A DNA stretch of 24,473 nt, taken from positions 1 through 24,473 of the forward strand of contig JBKEAJ010000142.1 of assembly GCA_047972135.1 (NCBI GenBank). Reading direction: 5' to 3'. The notes below the pieces were generated by a model, which saw nothing but the letters and a program-made list of their open reading frames with translations, was not told where the DNA came from and did not search any database. A program made the position numbers and the translations under genes. This DNA comes from JBKEAJ01 sp047972135 (lineage in GTDB: Bacteria > Bacteroidota > Bacteroidia > Bacteroidales > Prolixibacteraceae). Positions 7,894 to 16,207 of this stretch are shown here, piece by piece; position 1 is the first letter of the stretch; every line of letters starts with the position of its first letter.

Positions 7894-9252
7894 CTAACTT
7901 TTGCCCTCGGGGATTTCTGAATCCAATAATTCCATACGACTCTTTAGACTGTCGACCAGTTGGGAGTGTTCGCTTACAATATTATTCTTTTCGCCAATAT
8001 CTTGATTCATGTTGTATAGGCTTATAGGAAATTCTCCTAATGAAGGAGCCCAGCCAATTTTTTTCTTAATATGAAACTTCCATACTCCATCGGTGTAGGC
8101 TTCTAAGTCGCCATTTCGCCCGTAGTATAACATTTCAAACTTCTGTTCGGATTGTTTGTTGGGTTCCAAAAGGAGTTCACTTATATTGCGACCATCTGTT
8201 TTGATGTCTTTGGGAAGTTCACCTCCGGCAAATCCCACCAATGTTGGTAGTAAGTCGAGGGTAGACACTGGTTTAGAGCTCTCAATTTTCGATGGAATTC
8301 TTGCAGGCCAACTTATTATTCCCGGTACTCTCATCCCTCCTTCCCAAGTTGTTGCCTTACTGCCTCTTAATGGCCCGGCTGTACCTCCGTGTTTTATTCG
8401 GGTTACAGGTCCATTGTCGGATGTGAAAATAATAATTGTGTTATCTAAAATGTTACTTTCTTTCAAAGCCGATAATATTTTGCCCATGCTCCAGTCTATC
8501 TCTTGAATAACGTCTCCGTATAGTCCACGGGAGCTACTACCTCTAAATTTTTCGGAAGCATGCCATGGAGTATGTGGCATATTATGAGCTAGATATAGAA
8601 AAAAAGGAGCGCTTTTGTGTTCCTTGATGTATTTCACCGTTTCGTCTGTCCACATTTTTGTAAGGTAGTCCTGATTTGGACCTTCTTCAACAACTTCCTT
8701 GTTTCTGTACACAGGAAGTGGAGGAGATTGAAAATCTTTGTTTTTATAGAAATATCCATCCATGTCGTTGGAGTACGGCACACCGTAAAAGTAGTCGAAG
8801 CCTTGATTGTTAGGCATGAATTTTTCTTGATTCCCCAGGTGCCATTTTCCAATGCATGCAGTGGAGTATCCTAAGGGTTTTAGGAATTCGGGGATTGTAA
8901 CTTCCTCGGGAGCTAGTCCGTGAGTGGAGTAGGGGAATATAACAGCCTTATGTAGTCCTACTCTTTTTGGATATTTCCCTGTTAGCAGAGCTGCCCTAGA
9001 TGGGGTGCAAACAGAAGCCGGCACATAGAACTGCTTGAATTTTATTCCATTTTCGGCAAGCCCATCAATGTTGGGTGTTTTAATATCAGTGGCTCCATAA
9101 CAGCCTAAGTCTCCATATCCCTGATCATCTGTGAAGAAAATAATGATGTTGGGGCTGCTAGCTTCTTTTTCTTGCTTGCATGCAGAATTTACAAGAAGCA
9201 AAAAAAGGATCGTGATTATGGATAAATGTCTTCTTTGGGGAAATGATATCAT
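7894..9252 (-). CDS. S1 family sulfatase (lipoprotein), second copy
   Basis: This is a 452-residue S1 sulfatase with lipobox LLLVNSAC (C25). Calcium ligands start at NIIIFFTDDQGYGD (D42, D43). The active-site motif is SVCTPSRAALLTGK, with C82 as the formylglycine precursor. Other blocks are IGKWHLGNQ, HNMPHTPWH, and IFTSDNGPVTR. It is shorter than its neighbour and differs in the regions that line the substrate pocket, so it probably removes sulfate from a different position or sugar. It starts 3 bp after the stop of the preceding large hydrolase gene, which supports one transcript and possibly coupled translation. The first residues (MISFPQRRHLS) are basic, as expected for a lipoprotein signal. 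Confidence 0.94.
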   Translation of the reverse strand: MISFPQRRHLSIITILFLLLVNSACKQEKEASSPNIIIFFTDDQGYGDLGCYGATDIKTPNIDGLAENGIKFKQFYVPASVCTPSRAALLTGKYPKRVGLHKAVIFPYSTHGLAPEEVTIPEFLKPLGYSTACIGKWHLGNQEKFMPNNQGFDYFYGVPYSNDMDGYFYKNKDFQSPPLPVYRNKEVVEEGPNQDYLTKMWTDETVKYIKEHKSAPFFLYLAHNMPHTPWHASEKFRGSSSRGLYGDVIQEIDWSMGKILSALKESNILDNTIIIFTSDNGPVTRIKHGGTAGPLRGSKATTWEGGMRVPGIISWPARIPSKIESSKPVSTLDLLPTLVGFAGGELPKDIKTDGRNISELLLEPNKQSEQKFEMLYYGRNGDLEAYTDGVWKFHIKKKIGWAPSLGEFPISLYNMNQDIGEKNNIVSEHSQLVDSLKSRMELLDSEIPEGKS

Positions 9253-9255
9253 GAT

Positions 9256-11817
9256 TTATTCAATTTTTATTGTTTTGCAATCACTAATTTTTTGATTTTT
9301 ATCAATGCAAACAGCTTTTACTGTTTTTAGTCCACTCAAGTCTATAGCTTTTGAGTATTTTTTAGAGTTAACTCCCGGGGCTGTACCGTCTGTTGTGTAA
9401 TATACATCGGCATAGTCATCAGGACTGAACAGTATGAGTTTGTTATTAGCTTTGTCTATTTTGCAGGTGGGAGCAACAAGAGTAGGGAAGATATGCGTAT
9501 AGTTAGCATTCTCCGGGCGATTATGATATTTGTTTAGAAAAATATCAACAGCCTTTTCGTAGCTCAACTCTTGTTTTTCTCGGTTTTTCCAGCTCACTTT
9601 AATCTCTTTGGCAGTCTTTGATATTTCAATGCTATTGCCGGTAAAGTTAACATCTTTTCCATCGATAGTAATGGTTTCAACTTCAAGAAACCAAGGAATA
9701 TGAAAATAAATCTTGCCGAGGTCATCGTTCCCGTGGGCGTCAAGGTCGACAGTAAAATTGTTTTTCTCGGTTTTTAGTATATAGCTGATATTTCCAAAAT
9801 ATGTAGGTGCATTTTCCACTTTGATTTTTTCGCCTTCTCTTATCCATTGTGGCGAAACTGCTGATAGTAGGTGTATGTCGTCTCCCTCCTCTCTTACTAA
9901 CATATTGCGAATGAGCTCAATGTACCTTGCTCCCATCCATCCGTGAGGCTGGCGATTTTTGCCGGGGTCTCTATTCTCCCACGGTATGGGTTTCCACTCA
10001 AAGCCTGCATGTGTACTACTAGTATGTAGGAGTATGCTGTAGAGGTCTTCAACCACTTTTTGTTGTTCGCCTATAACCAAGTTACCGGTACTCACATAGA
10101 AAGTTTCGTAATGATGAAGTCCTCTTTCGGGTAGAGGCTTATTATTGAGCACGAGGTCTTTTGCCAATAGGGCATTACAACCGCTATATGTAGAAATACC
10201 TTCCATGAAGTTGTAGTTTCGTACCATCTCCAATGTTTTTCTAACCATGGGGTCGTTCTTGTCTATAGCCTCGAAGGGGTAGAGACCTGCGGAGGCATTT
10301 GCCCAGTCGAATCCGTCTTCAGGCTTATCCATGCCAGGTGGGATATAACCATCTGTTTTGGCAGTTATTTCTTTTAGTTTATTGTGAAAGTTTTCTGTGT
10401 ACTTATCAAGTAGTTTTTGCCATTCTTCGGCATCTTTCTTTTCACCCATTTCCTGAGCCATGAAAACGGCATATCGGAGTCCTAATATTGCCCAGAAGCT
10501 GTGTCCTGTATAATGTCCGTTAATATGCTCATTGTCGTATGGCCACGATGCAGGCCATAGTCCCATAGGATCCTTGTCTACAGCTTGCTCAAATTCTTGT
10601 ATATGATTGGGTAGCAGAAGATATGCTTTCTCTAGAAGCTCTTTGTCGCGAGTTTGACGATAGTGAGAGCCGAGTGCCCAGAGAACTTGTCCCCAATAAT
10701 CATGGCATAATTTCTTGTATATTCCAGTGCGCTGTCTGAAATGTATGGGGCTGCCCTCAATATCATAGATAAAATATGGGCGTAGTATGTTTGATGCCGT
10801 TTCGTGTTGCCCCAGCATATCATAGACTCTCGCAAAATATGCATTATCACGGACATAGAAGTGGTCGTATTGAAACTCGTTGCAACGTTGTATTGTGTTT
10901 TTCTTGTCAGCAAGCAAATCTTTAGCAATCAGCAGGTTAATGTATGAGGTTAAGAACATGTCGTTCACCTTTTTTTCTGGGAGTTTAAAGTGAGCCAATT
11001 TATCTAGCTCCTCTTGCCAAAATTCTATAACTTGTTTTTTTAGTTCTTTGCTATCTGAGTTTTCAAGTGTGGATATGTCTTGAGTTTTTTCTTTGTTGAT
11101 AGGTACTACTGGAATTTTGAAAATAAATTCCAAGGAGTCTTTTGCGCTGATGTTAAACTCCTTTTTCCAGCATTGGGAGTTATTTTCATTTTCTGTCTTG
11201 TTAAAGCCTTCCGGACTATTTATCAGTAAGTGATTGCTTTGATATATTCCTGAGCTGTTTTCTGAGAATGCTTCCTGATGTTCTTTATAGTAGCTTTCAT
11301 CCATAAATTGGTTGCGATACCAAGGGGTACAATAGCGGTTGTGACGTAGAAAGTTTTTCCAACCGGTATTGTATAGAGGGATTATTCTAAAGCCGAGTTG
11401 TCCATGTTCCGTCTTTTTTCCGGTGTTAGAAACGACCCATCTAACATGCGTAATCAGGTTATTTTCTGGCTTAAACTTGTCGGGAGCTGAGAATGCTTCC
11501 ATTCGATAGTTCAGGCTACCATCTGTAAGAGAGTATTGAATTATTGGGAGATAGTCTTTTTCGAGGGTTATTACTCTTTTTTTTGCTCCTTGCAATTGTT
11601 TCCCAAAAAGAAATTCCACCGCCGCAAAAGTGTTAGAGAATGTACCGCCATCGGTTACTGCCATTGCCTCAGGACAATCTTTGAACCCCAGTTGGTCTAC
11701 AGGAGTTTTATAGTAGCTGAATGGTGCTGCTTGTTCTTCGGTGAGTGTCGATACTTCCTGAGCATAAAGAGATGCAGGAAGCAATAAAAGAAATGCTATA
11801 TATAAGTTTCGTTTCAT
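9256..11817 (-). CDS. Putative (alpha/alpha)6-barrel glycosidase with C-terminal CHB_HEX_C-like domain
   Basis: This is an 853-residue exported protein with a clear Sec signal (IAFLLLLPASLYAQ). Residues ~25-270 are beta-rich, like the N-terminal beta-sandwich of six-hairpin glycosidases. Residues ~300-650 hold helical repeats: QYDHFYVRDNAYFARVYD, DYWGQVLWALGSHYRQ, GLWPASWPYDNEH, GHSFWAILGLRYA, FDWANASAGLYPFEA, and the C-terminal NRQPHGWMGARYIELIR. These fit an inverting (alpha/alpha)6 enzyme. Residues ~780-853 (ILFSPDDYADVYYTTDGTAP, then a VKAVCIDK strand) resemble the chitobiase/hexosaminidase C-terminal domain. I cannot assign a CAZy family or a catalytic residue. Placement between a propeller hydrolase (7 bp) and a sulfatase (3 bp) indicates a role in the same degradation pathway. 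Confidence 0.75.
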   Translation of the reverse strand: MKRNLYIAFLLLLPASLYAQEVSTLTEEQAAPFSYYKTPVDQLGFKDCPEAMAVTDGGTFSNTFAAVEFLFGKQLQGAKKRVITLEKDYLPIIQYSLTDGSLNYRMEAFSAPDKFKPENNLITHVRWVVSNTGKKTEHGQLGFRIIPLYNTGWKNFLRHNRYCTPWYRNQFMDESYYKEHQEAFSENSSGIYQSNHLLINSPEGFNKTENENNSQCWKKEFNISAKDSLEFIFKIPVVPINKEKTQDISTLENSDSKELKKQVIEFWQEELDKLAHFKLPEKKVNDMFLTSYINLLIAKDLLADKKNTIQRCNEFQYDHFYVRDNAYFARVYDMLGQHETASNILRPYFIYDIEGSPIHFRQRTGIYKKLCHDYWGQVLWALGSHYRQTRDKELLEKAYLLLPNHIQEFEQAVDKDPMGLWPASWPYDNEHINGHYTGHSFWAILGLRYAVFMAQEMGEKKDAEEWQKLLDKYTENFHNKLKEITAKTDGYIPPGMDKPEDGFDWANASAGLYPFEAIDKNDPMVRKTLEMVRNYNFMEGISTYSGCNALLAKDLVLNNKPLPERGLHHYETFYVSTGNLVIGEQQKVVEDLYSILLHTSSTHAGFEWKPIPWENRDPGKNRQPHGWMGARYIELIRNMLVREEGDDIHLLSAVSPQWIREGEKIKVENAPTYFGNISYILKTEKNNFTVDLDAHGNDDLGKIYFHIPWFLEVETITIDGKDVNFTGNSIEISKTAKEIKVSWKNREKQELSYEKAVDIFLNKYHNRPENANYTHIFPTLVAPTCKIDKANNKLILFSPDDYADVYYTTDGTAPGVNSKKYSKAIDLSGLKTVKAVCIDKNQKISDCKTIKIE

Positions 11818-11824
11818 AATGAGC

Positions 11825-12898
11825 TTATTTATTTTTTAGGGGGATATGTACATTAAAACTGTTTAGTTCTCCTTCCTTGTTTTGGGTTTGAACCGCACAG
11901 AATAGAATTGCAGGCTTACCGTCTTTGTCGAACCAAAGTTGAGGTCTCTCTAAGTGTTTTAGTGGCATGAGAGTCTGGTCATCCCATAATATTTGTACTT
12001 TCGACACCAATGGGTGTTTCGAAGCATTCCAGTTTATTCCATCGAGAGATTCGAAGAGAGCAAGTCCTTTAAATCCGATATAATCTCCATATTGGTCGTC
12101 AACTATTGCAAAGTATTTTCCATCTTGACACCAAAGGAAAGGGTCTTCTGCTGTTGCTTCTGTCAATATTGGATTTTCTGCAATAGAGAAAGGTCCTTGT
12201 GGAGTGGGGGAAGTGGCTACACAGTGTATAGAAGTAAAGCCTTTGATTTCTTTCCAATTTTCGGGTCTTGATTTGAAAATCATAAGGTAGCTACCATCAG
12301 GTCTTTCGCAAACCGATGGGTTGGTAACATATCCATGAGCAGCTTTACCTGCCTGTAGATCAACAATTGGTTCATCGCATACTGTCCAAGTCCCTGCCGG
12401 ATTGTCGGCAACAGCAACTCCTATACGCTGCGAGAAGGTGTAATTCTGACGTTTTCCGTCTCCAAAATCAGAGGTGTTGTGCGAAACGAAATATAGGTAG
12501 TATTTATCTTTAAATTTCTTGATGTGAGGGTTGTGTGCCCACTTATTATACCAAGCTCCGGGTTTACTGCCTTTAATAATTACTTTCTGAAAACTGTATG
12601 GACCGTCCGGGTTTTTAGCGGTTGCATAAGCAATTTCGGAATGGAATAGCCAGTCGCTGAAGGGTCCGGATTTAGGCCAGCGACTGTAGAATAGGTGGCA
12701 TATTCCATCATCGGTTTGCACCATTGATGCACCCCATATCCAATATTCATCACTTTCTAGCACTGAGTGGCGAGGTGTAGCTTGTATCATTTTCCCAAAG
12801 TCCGGGACCTCATTAATTTTCTCGGACTTATTGCATGAAAGCAATAGCAAACAAAATGCAAGGGACAGATAACTTGTTATTTGTGTCTTATTTTGCAT
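11825..12898 (-). CDS. Five-bladed beta-propeller glycoside hydrolase-like lipoprotein
   Basis: This is a 357-residue lipoprotein with lipobox LLLLSC (C22). Five repeated strand blocks fit one blade each: GASMVQTDDGICHLFYSRWP, HNPHIKKFKDKYYLYFVSHN, TNPSVCERPDGSYLMIFKSR, EDPFLWCQDGKYFAIVDDQY and ERPQLWFDKDGKPAILFCAV. This is the fold shared by GH43, GH62, GH117 and related families. The D/E residues at blade starts (NPH, NPS, EDPF, ERPQ) are where those families place catalytic residues, but I cannot map the triad or name the family. The segment YWIWGASMV followed by SEIAYATAKNPDGPY is shared, as I recall, by many PUL proteins annotated only as glycoside hydrolase. It lies 40 bp after the GH29-like gene. 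Confidence 0.78.
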   Translation of the reverse strand: MQNKTQITSYLSLAFCLLLLSCNKSEKINEVPDFGKMIQATPRHSVLESDEYWIWGASMVQTDDGICHLFYSRWPKSGPFSDWLFHSEIAYATAKNPDGPYSFQKVIIKGSKPGAWYNKWAHNPHIKKFKDKYYLYFVSHNTSDFGDGKRQNYTFSQRIGVAVADNPAGTWTVCDEPIVDLQAGKAAHGYVTNPSVCERPDGSYLMIFKSRPENWKEIKGFTSIHCVATSPTPQGPFSIAENPILTEATAEDPFLWCQDGKYFAIVDDQYGDYIGFKGLALFESLDGINWNASKHPLVSKVQILWDDQTLMPLKHLERPQLWFDKDGKPAILFCAVQTQNKEGELNSFNVHIPLKNK

Positions 12899-12938
12899 GA
12901 CTAATTTGTTTTTTATGTTTGTGATTTTTTATGTGTTG

Positions 12939-14039
12939 TTATGTGATATTGAAATCGGATAACTGAGCTAAAGTCTCCTTGTCTTTTGAGTGAACCGCCC
13001 CGTCTGCTAATGGTCCTATGTTAAGAAGTAGGTTGCCACCTCCGTTACGAATGCTTTGATAAATATCAATCACTTCGCTTGCGCTTTTGTGTTTTTTATC
13101 TTCTCTACGACTGTAGCCCCATGCTGAAGACTGAAGAGTGTCGCAAACTTCGACAAACTTTTGAGTGTTTGTAGCGGTTTTGGCTTTTCGCAATGCCGAA
13201 ACGTAGTCTTCCTTACCATTTACCCCCTGTCCGTTTGTAATTAAGGTATGAGCCTGGCGTTGTTTAATCATTTTGTATAAATCATCTAGGCGGAATGGCT
13301 CAATGGATCCGGAAAGAAGAGTACTACTACCTCCAAACGAAACTCCGGCAATGTCGCCATAATTGCACATAAGTTCATCGACTTGTTTAAATGCAAAATC
13401 GACATAATCTTCCAGCTTGTGCTCACTGCCATATTTATATTCTGTTTCGGGTGGTTCGTATGCCGGTCTTGTTGAGAAACTGAGGTATGCATCTCTGTTT
13501 GGAGCATTTGGATGTCGCCAGTCGCGCCCTAGTGAATAGCACAGAAATAGTGGAAGTCCTTTTTGTTTGCACTGAGTGCTAAACTCTCCGAGTAAATCTC
13601 TCTTTGCCGGGGTATTTGTTGATTTGAAGTCAGATAACTGAGTGTCCCAGAGGCAAAATGAGTCATGGTGTTTAACAACTAAGTTTATATACTTCATTCC
13701 TGCCTTTGCAGCCAAATCGGTAATCTGGTCGGCATCGAAATTGCTAGCCGTAAACTGTTCTGTAAGTTTTTCATATTCTTTCACGGGTATCTTCTTCACA
13801 AACTGCACCCATTCGCCTTGTCCCAATATCGAGTAGAGTCCATAATGAATAAAAAGCCCAAAGTGAGCATTCTTAAACCATTGTAATGCTGTTTGGCTAG
13901 GAGTATGTTGGAGGTCTTCTTTTTTATTTTGAAGCCAGTAAGGAGATTGACCATTATCGTCACTACAAGACATAGCTCCACATAGGATAGAAGCTCCTGC
14001 AAGTGTGCTTAGTTTTATGAAGTTTCTTCTAGATTGCAT
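12939..14039 (-). CDS. GH29-like alpha-L-fucosidase family lipoprotein lacking the usual nucleophile
   Basis: This is a 366-residue protein with the GH29 layout: GLFIHYGLYS (H65-Y66-G67), VVKHHDSFCLWD, and NLLLNIGPLADGA near the end. It covers the barrel only and has no C-terminal beta-sandwich. At the site where GH29 enzymes carry WFDG, the sequence is GVSFGGSS. Gly236 (codon GGA at 13332-13334) takes the nucleophile's place, and two base changes would be needed to restore Asp. It may be a binding protein, use another residue, or belong to a divergent clade. The N-terminus is odd too: SRRNFIKL is a twin-arginine motif and GAMSC (C25) a lipobox, followed by SDD, an export-signal-like acidic patch for surface lipoproteins. 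The gene starts 5 bp after the preceding stop. Confidence 0.85.
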   Translation of the reverse strand: MQSRRNFIKLSTLAGASILCGAMSCSDDNGQSPYWLQNKKEDLQHTPSQTALQWFKNAHFGLFIHYGLYSILGQGEWVQFVKKIPVKEYEKLTEQFTASNFDADQITDLAAKAGMKYINLVVKHHDSFCLWDTQLSDFKSTNTPAKRDLLGEFSTQCKQKGLPLFLCYSLGRDWRHPNAPNRDAYLSFSTRPAYEPPETEYKYGSEHKLEDYVDFAFKQVDELMCNYGDIAGVSFGGSSTLLSGSIEPFRLDDLYKMIKQRQAHTLITNGQGVNGKEDYVSALRKAKTATNTQKFVEVCDTLQSSAWGYSRREDKKHKSASEVIDIYQSIRNGGGNLLLNIGPLADGAVHSKDKETLAQLSDFNIT

Positions 14040-14044
14040 AGTAT

Positions 14045-15916
14045 CTATTTTTTGTACTTTATTTCGATGATAGAACCATATAGGAAAGTTGGAACCAGCA
14101 CTTTTAGTTCCCCATCTGATATCCGAAAAGGTACATCTTTTCCGCTTATTGCTTCTACAACGGAAAGGGGCTGCTTGCCATTTGCAACAGATAAGTTTAT
14201 TCCGCCTACCGAGTCTGGCACGACAGACTCTGCTGCTTCTATTTGTCCCTGCTTTTTGCTTTTTACTCCGCTAACCACCCACTCCAATTGGTTACTGTAT
14301 GAAGCTAAGTAAGTTGTAGATGTACTGTCTTCTTTTGTAAAATAGGTAGAATAGTAGAATGATGAGCCTCCTTCGGATTTCATAATCTCTTGTTGATTAG
14401 CCTGTTTTAGCTTTTCGTTAAACAGGTTGCAAGCGTCATTAAAATCAGTGCCTCCCAAGTGCCATTGCCAAGATTGTTGATTTGAAATAACCAAGCCTCC
14501 ATCTTTTTTGAATGTTTCAAGGCTTCTTTTTGAGCTCTTGTCAAGTATTTCTACTTGTGGTAAGAATATAACTTTTGCTCCTCTGAATTGGGCATCTCGA
14601 AGCTGGGAGTCCGTAATAATTCCCACAGGAATATGCTGCTTGTTTGCACAATAATATGCACCATAGAATGCTGATAAGAAATTTTTCCATCCATCGGCAG
14701 ATGTTCCTAAATATTTTTTCAGAGCTTTTTCGTTGAAGTGGATTAGCAACCAGGAGTTGACTCTACTGCTAGCAAGAGCTTTCGAAGCCTTGTTGCCATA
14801 TTCGACAGCAGGAATAAAATCTTTGTCGGGAGCACAATTCTCCTTCATATCCAAGTTCGCAATGTTGCCGAAGGATATAATTCCGGTAGTTGCTGCTTTG
14901 ATATGTTCTGAAGGGACATAGCTCATTGAAGGTATCCAAAAATGAGCAGGACGTCCATCGCTGATGTCGCGCGATAGGGTGTAGCTAAGTCCGCGCCATA
15001 CTTTCGGATCCGGTTTTGCTATCCCTTTCGGAATACTTCTAAGAGTGCGCATGGGTATATCCCATTCTGTTTTATGTGCATCGGCAATTCGGAATAAGTC
15101 GGTGTTGAGATGCCTATGGATTAACTTTGGTAGAGTGTTACTACCTACTATCATCACGAGGTCTTCATTAACTGCCTTCACCTGCTTAATCCATTTTTTG
15201 AAGCCACTAATTACAGTCTGATTATTAAAGTCTTGATACTCTTTATACCGTTGGTCATTTTCGTTGATTGCCGATGGTGCATCTTTGCCGGTTTGTTGCT
15301 TAAAGATAGTTTTGCAATTGTTGCACCAACAACCTTTTCTAGGCATGTGTATTTCGTCAAAGTAAATTCCGTCGCCTCCCATTTTTACAAATTCCACCAG
15401 TCTTATACCAATGCTGTCAATCATAGGAGAGTTAAAACAGAGCATTGTTCCTCTGTTAGCTTTTACGACGTCATTTCCATTTACGTCTTTGCACTTATAT
15501 TCAGGATAGTTCTTTGCTAAATATGCATCGGTATAGTGATTGTAGTATCCAATTATGTGGCAGTTATTGGAGTGAGCTTCTGTAATAGCTTCTGCAATAA
15601 TATTGCGACTATTTGCTAGCTCTGTCCATGTGCCCCAAGAGCTTTTCCACTGATTAGAACCTTCGTTCGACTTAATGTGCCTGGTGAAAGCGTGTATTCC
15701 AACTCCACTCATGGCAATTTTAGCCCAACTTGCGTACAGGCTGTCATCAGGCTTATTGAAATAAGCCATGACTCTGGAATGTCCCTGAACACGCTGTGCA
15801 TCGAACCAGTCGGGCTGACTGCCTAAATAGCATTCGTCTTGCTTCTCGGCTTTCGTGTTGCACGAGAACAGACTTATGCTAGAGCAAAATGCTATTATTA
15901 GGATGTTCAGTTTCAT
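14045..15916 (-). CDS. GHL6/GH42-like putative glycosidase (lipoprotein)
   Basis: This is a 623-residue lipoprotein with signal ISLFSC (C19). Its first half is a barrel of the hypothetical glycosyl hydrolase 6/alpha-amylase-like type. RVMAYFNKPDD starts it. HIIGYYNHYTDAY and MLCFNSPMID follow. GGDGIYFDEIHMPRKGCWC (D187-E188) is the segment where such proteins carry catalytic or substrate-binding acids, with CWCNNC next to it as a likely metal or disulfide site. The second half (HIPVGIITDSQLRDAQFRGA, VIFLPQVEILDKSS, GLVISNQQS) resembles the beta-galactosidase trimerisation-type Rossmann domain. The substrate is unknown. It is the first enzyme gene after susCD, behind a 291 bp gap, so it may have its own expression level. 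Confidence 0.72.
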   Translation of the reverse strand: MKLNILIIAFCSSISLFSCNTKAEKQDECYLGSQPDWFDAQRVQGHSRVMAYFNKPDDSLYASWAKIAMSGVGIHAFTRHIKSNEGSNQWKSSWGTWTELANSRNIIAEAITEAHSNNCHIIGYYNHYTDAYLAKNYPEYKCKDVNGNDVVKANRGTMLCFNSPMIDSIGIRLVEFVKMGGDGIYFDEIHMPRKGCWCNNCKTIFKQQTGKDAPSAINENDQRYKEYQDFNNQTVISGFKKWIKQVKAVNEDLVMIVGSNTLPKLIHRHLNTDLFRIADAHKTEWDIPMRTLRSIPKGIAKPDPKVWRGLSYTLSRDISDGRPAHFWIPSMSYVPSEHIKAATTGIISFGNIANLDMKENCAPDKDFIPAVEYGNKASKALASSRVNSWLLIHFNEKALKKYLGTSADGWKNFLSAFYGAYYCANKQHIPVGIITDSQLRDAQFRGAKVIFLPQVEILDKSSKRSLETFKKDGGLVISNQQSWQWHLGGTDFNDACNLFNEKLKQANQQEIMKSEGGSSFYYSTYFTKEDSTSTTYLASYSNQLEWVVSGVKSKKQGQIEAAESVVPDSVGGINLSVANGKQPLSVVEAISGKDVPFRISDGELKVLVPTFLYGSIIEIKYKK

Positions 15917-16207
15917 TCTTTTCTATTTTTAAGCTTCGCTGCTCTGGTGAGGCTATTTTACAGTCTTTCTGCATTAGCTAACAGCTGTTGCCTGAGGAGT
16001 TTGAGCAGGGGGCGTAAATTTTTACGCCCCTACATTCTGTTCATATATTTCTTGTTCACTAAATTAAGTCCAAAAATCGACATTCAAAAATCTGAATATC
16101 TATTTATAGCCTGTCCATAATCTCTGGAGTCTAATCTAGAAAGTTTAAGATCAAGGCTTGCAAAGCGAGTATAACGCAGATATTGGACTTTTATAGACGG
16201 ACTCTAT
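15917..16207. repeat. susD to enzyme intergenic region: palindrome and repeat module A copy 1
   Basis: A 96 bp element at 16111-16206, read on the minus strand, matches 23801-23895 on the plus strand with about 13 substitutions and one indel. It begins one base after the susD stop. At 16009-16030 there is a perfect palindrome, GGGGCGTAAA/TT/TTTACGCCCC, followed on the plus side by CCCCTACATT-like sequence that is also seen in module C. AACAGCT lies at about 15980. The gap has no run of T typical of an intrinsic terminator, and no gene is seen. It could lower expression of the enzyme genes relative to susCD. Confidence 0.78.
16009..16030. repeat. 22 bp perfect palindrome (hairpin)
   Basis: Ten-base arms GGGGCGTAAA and TTTACGCCCC flank TT. 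It would form a strong hairpin in RNA between susD and the downstream enzyme gene. The flanking AATGTAGGGGC, read on the minus strand, is shared with both copies of module C. Confidence 0.85.

Noticed and set aside
8634..8852. Short open frames inside the sulfatase, GH29, SusC and other large genes (this one as an example)
   Set aside because: They are out of frame with proteins that have clear domains, and have no family resemblance or start context of their own.
16009..16030. Intrinsic terminator after susD
   Set aside because: The hairpin is strong, but no T-run follows on the minus strand, so classical Rho-independent termination is not supported.
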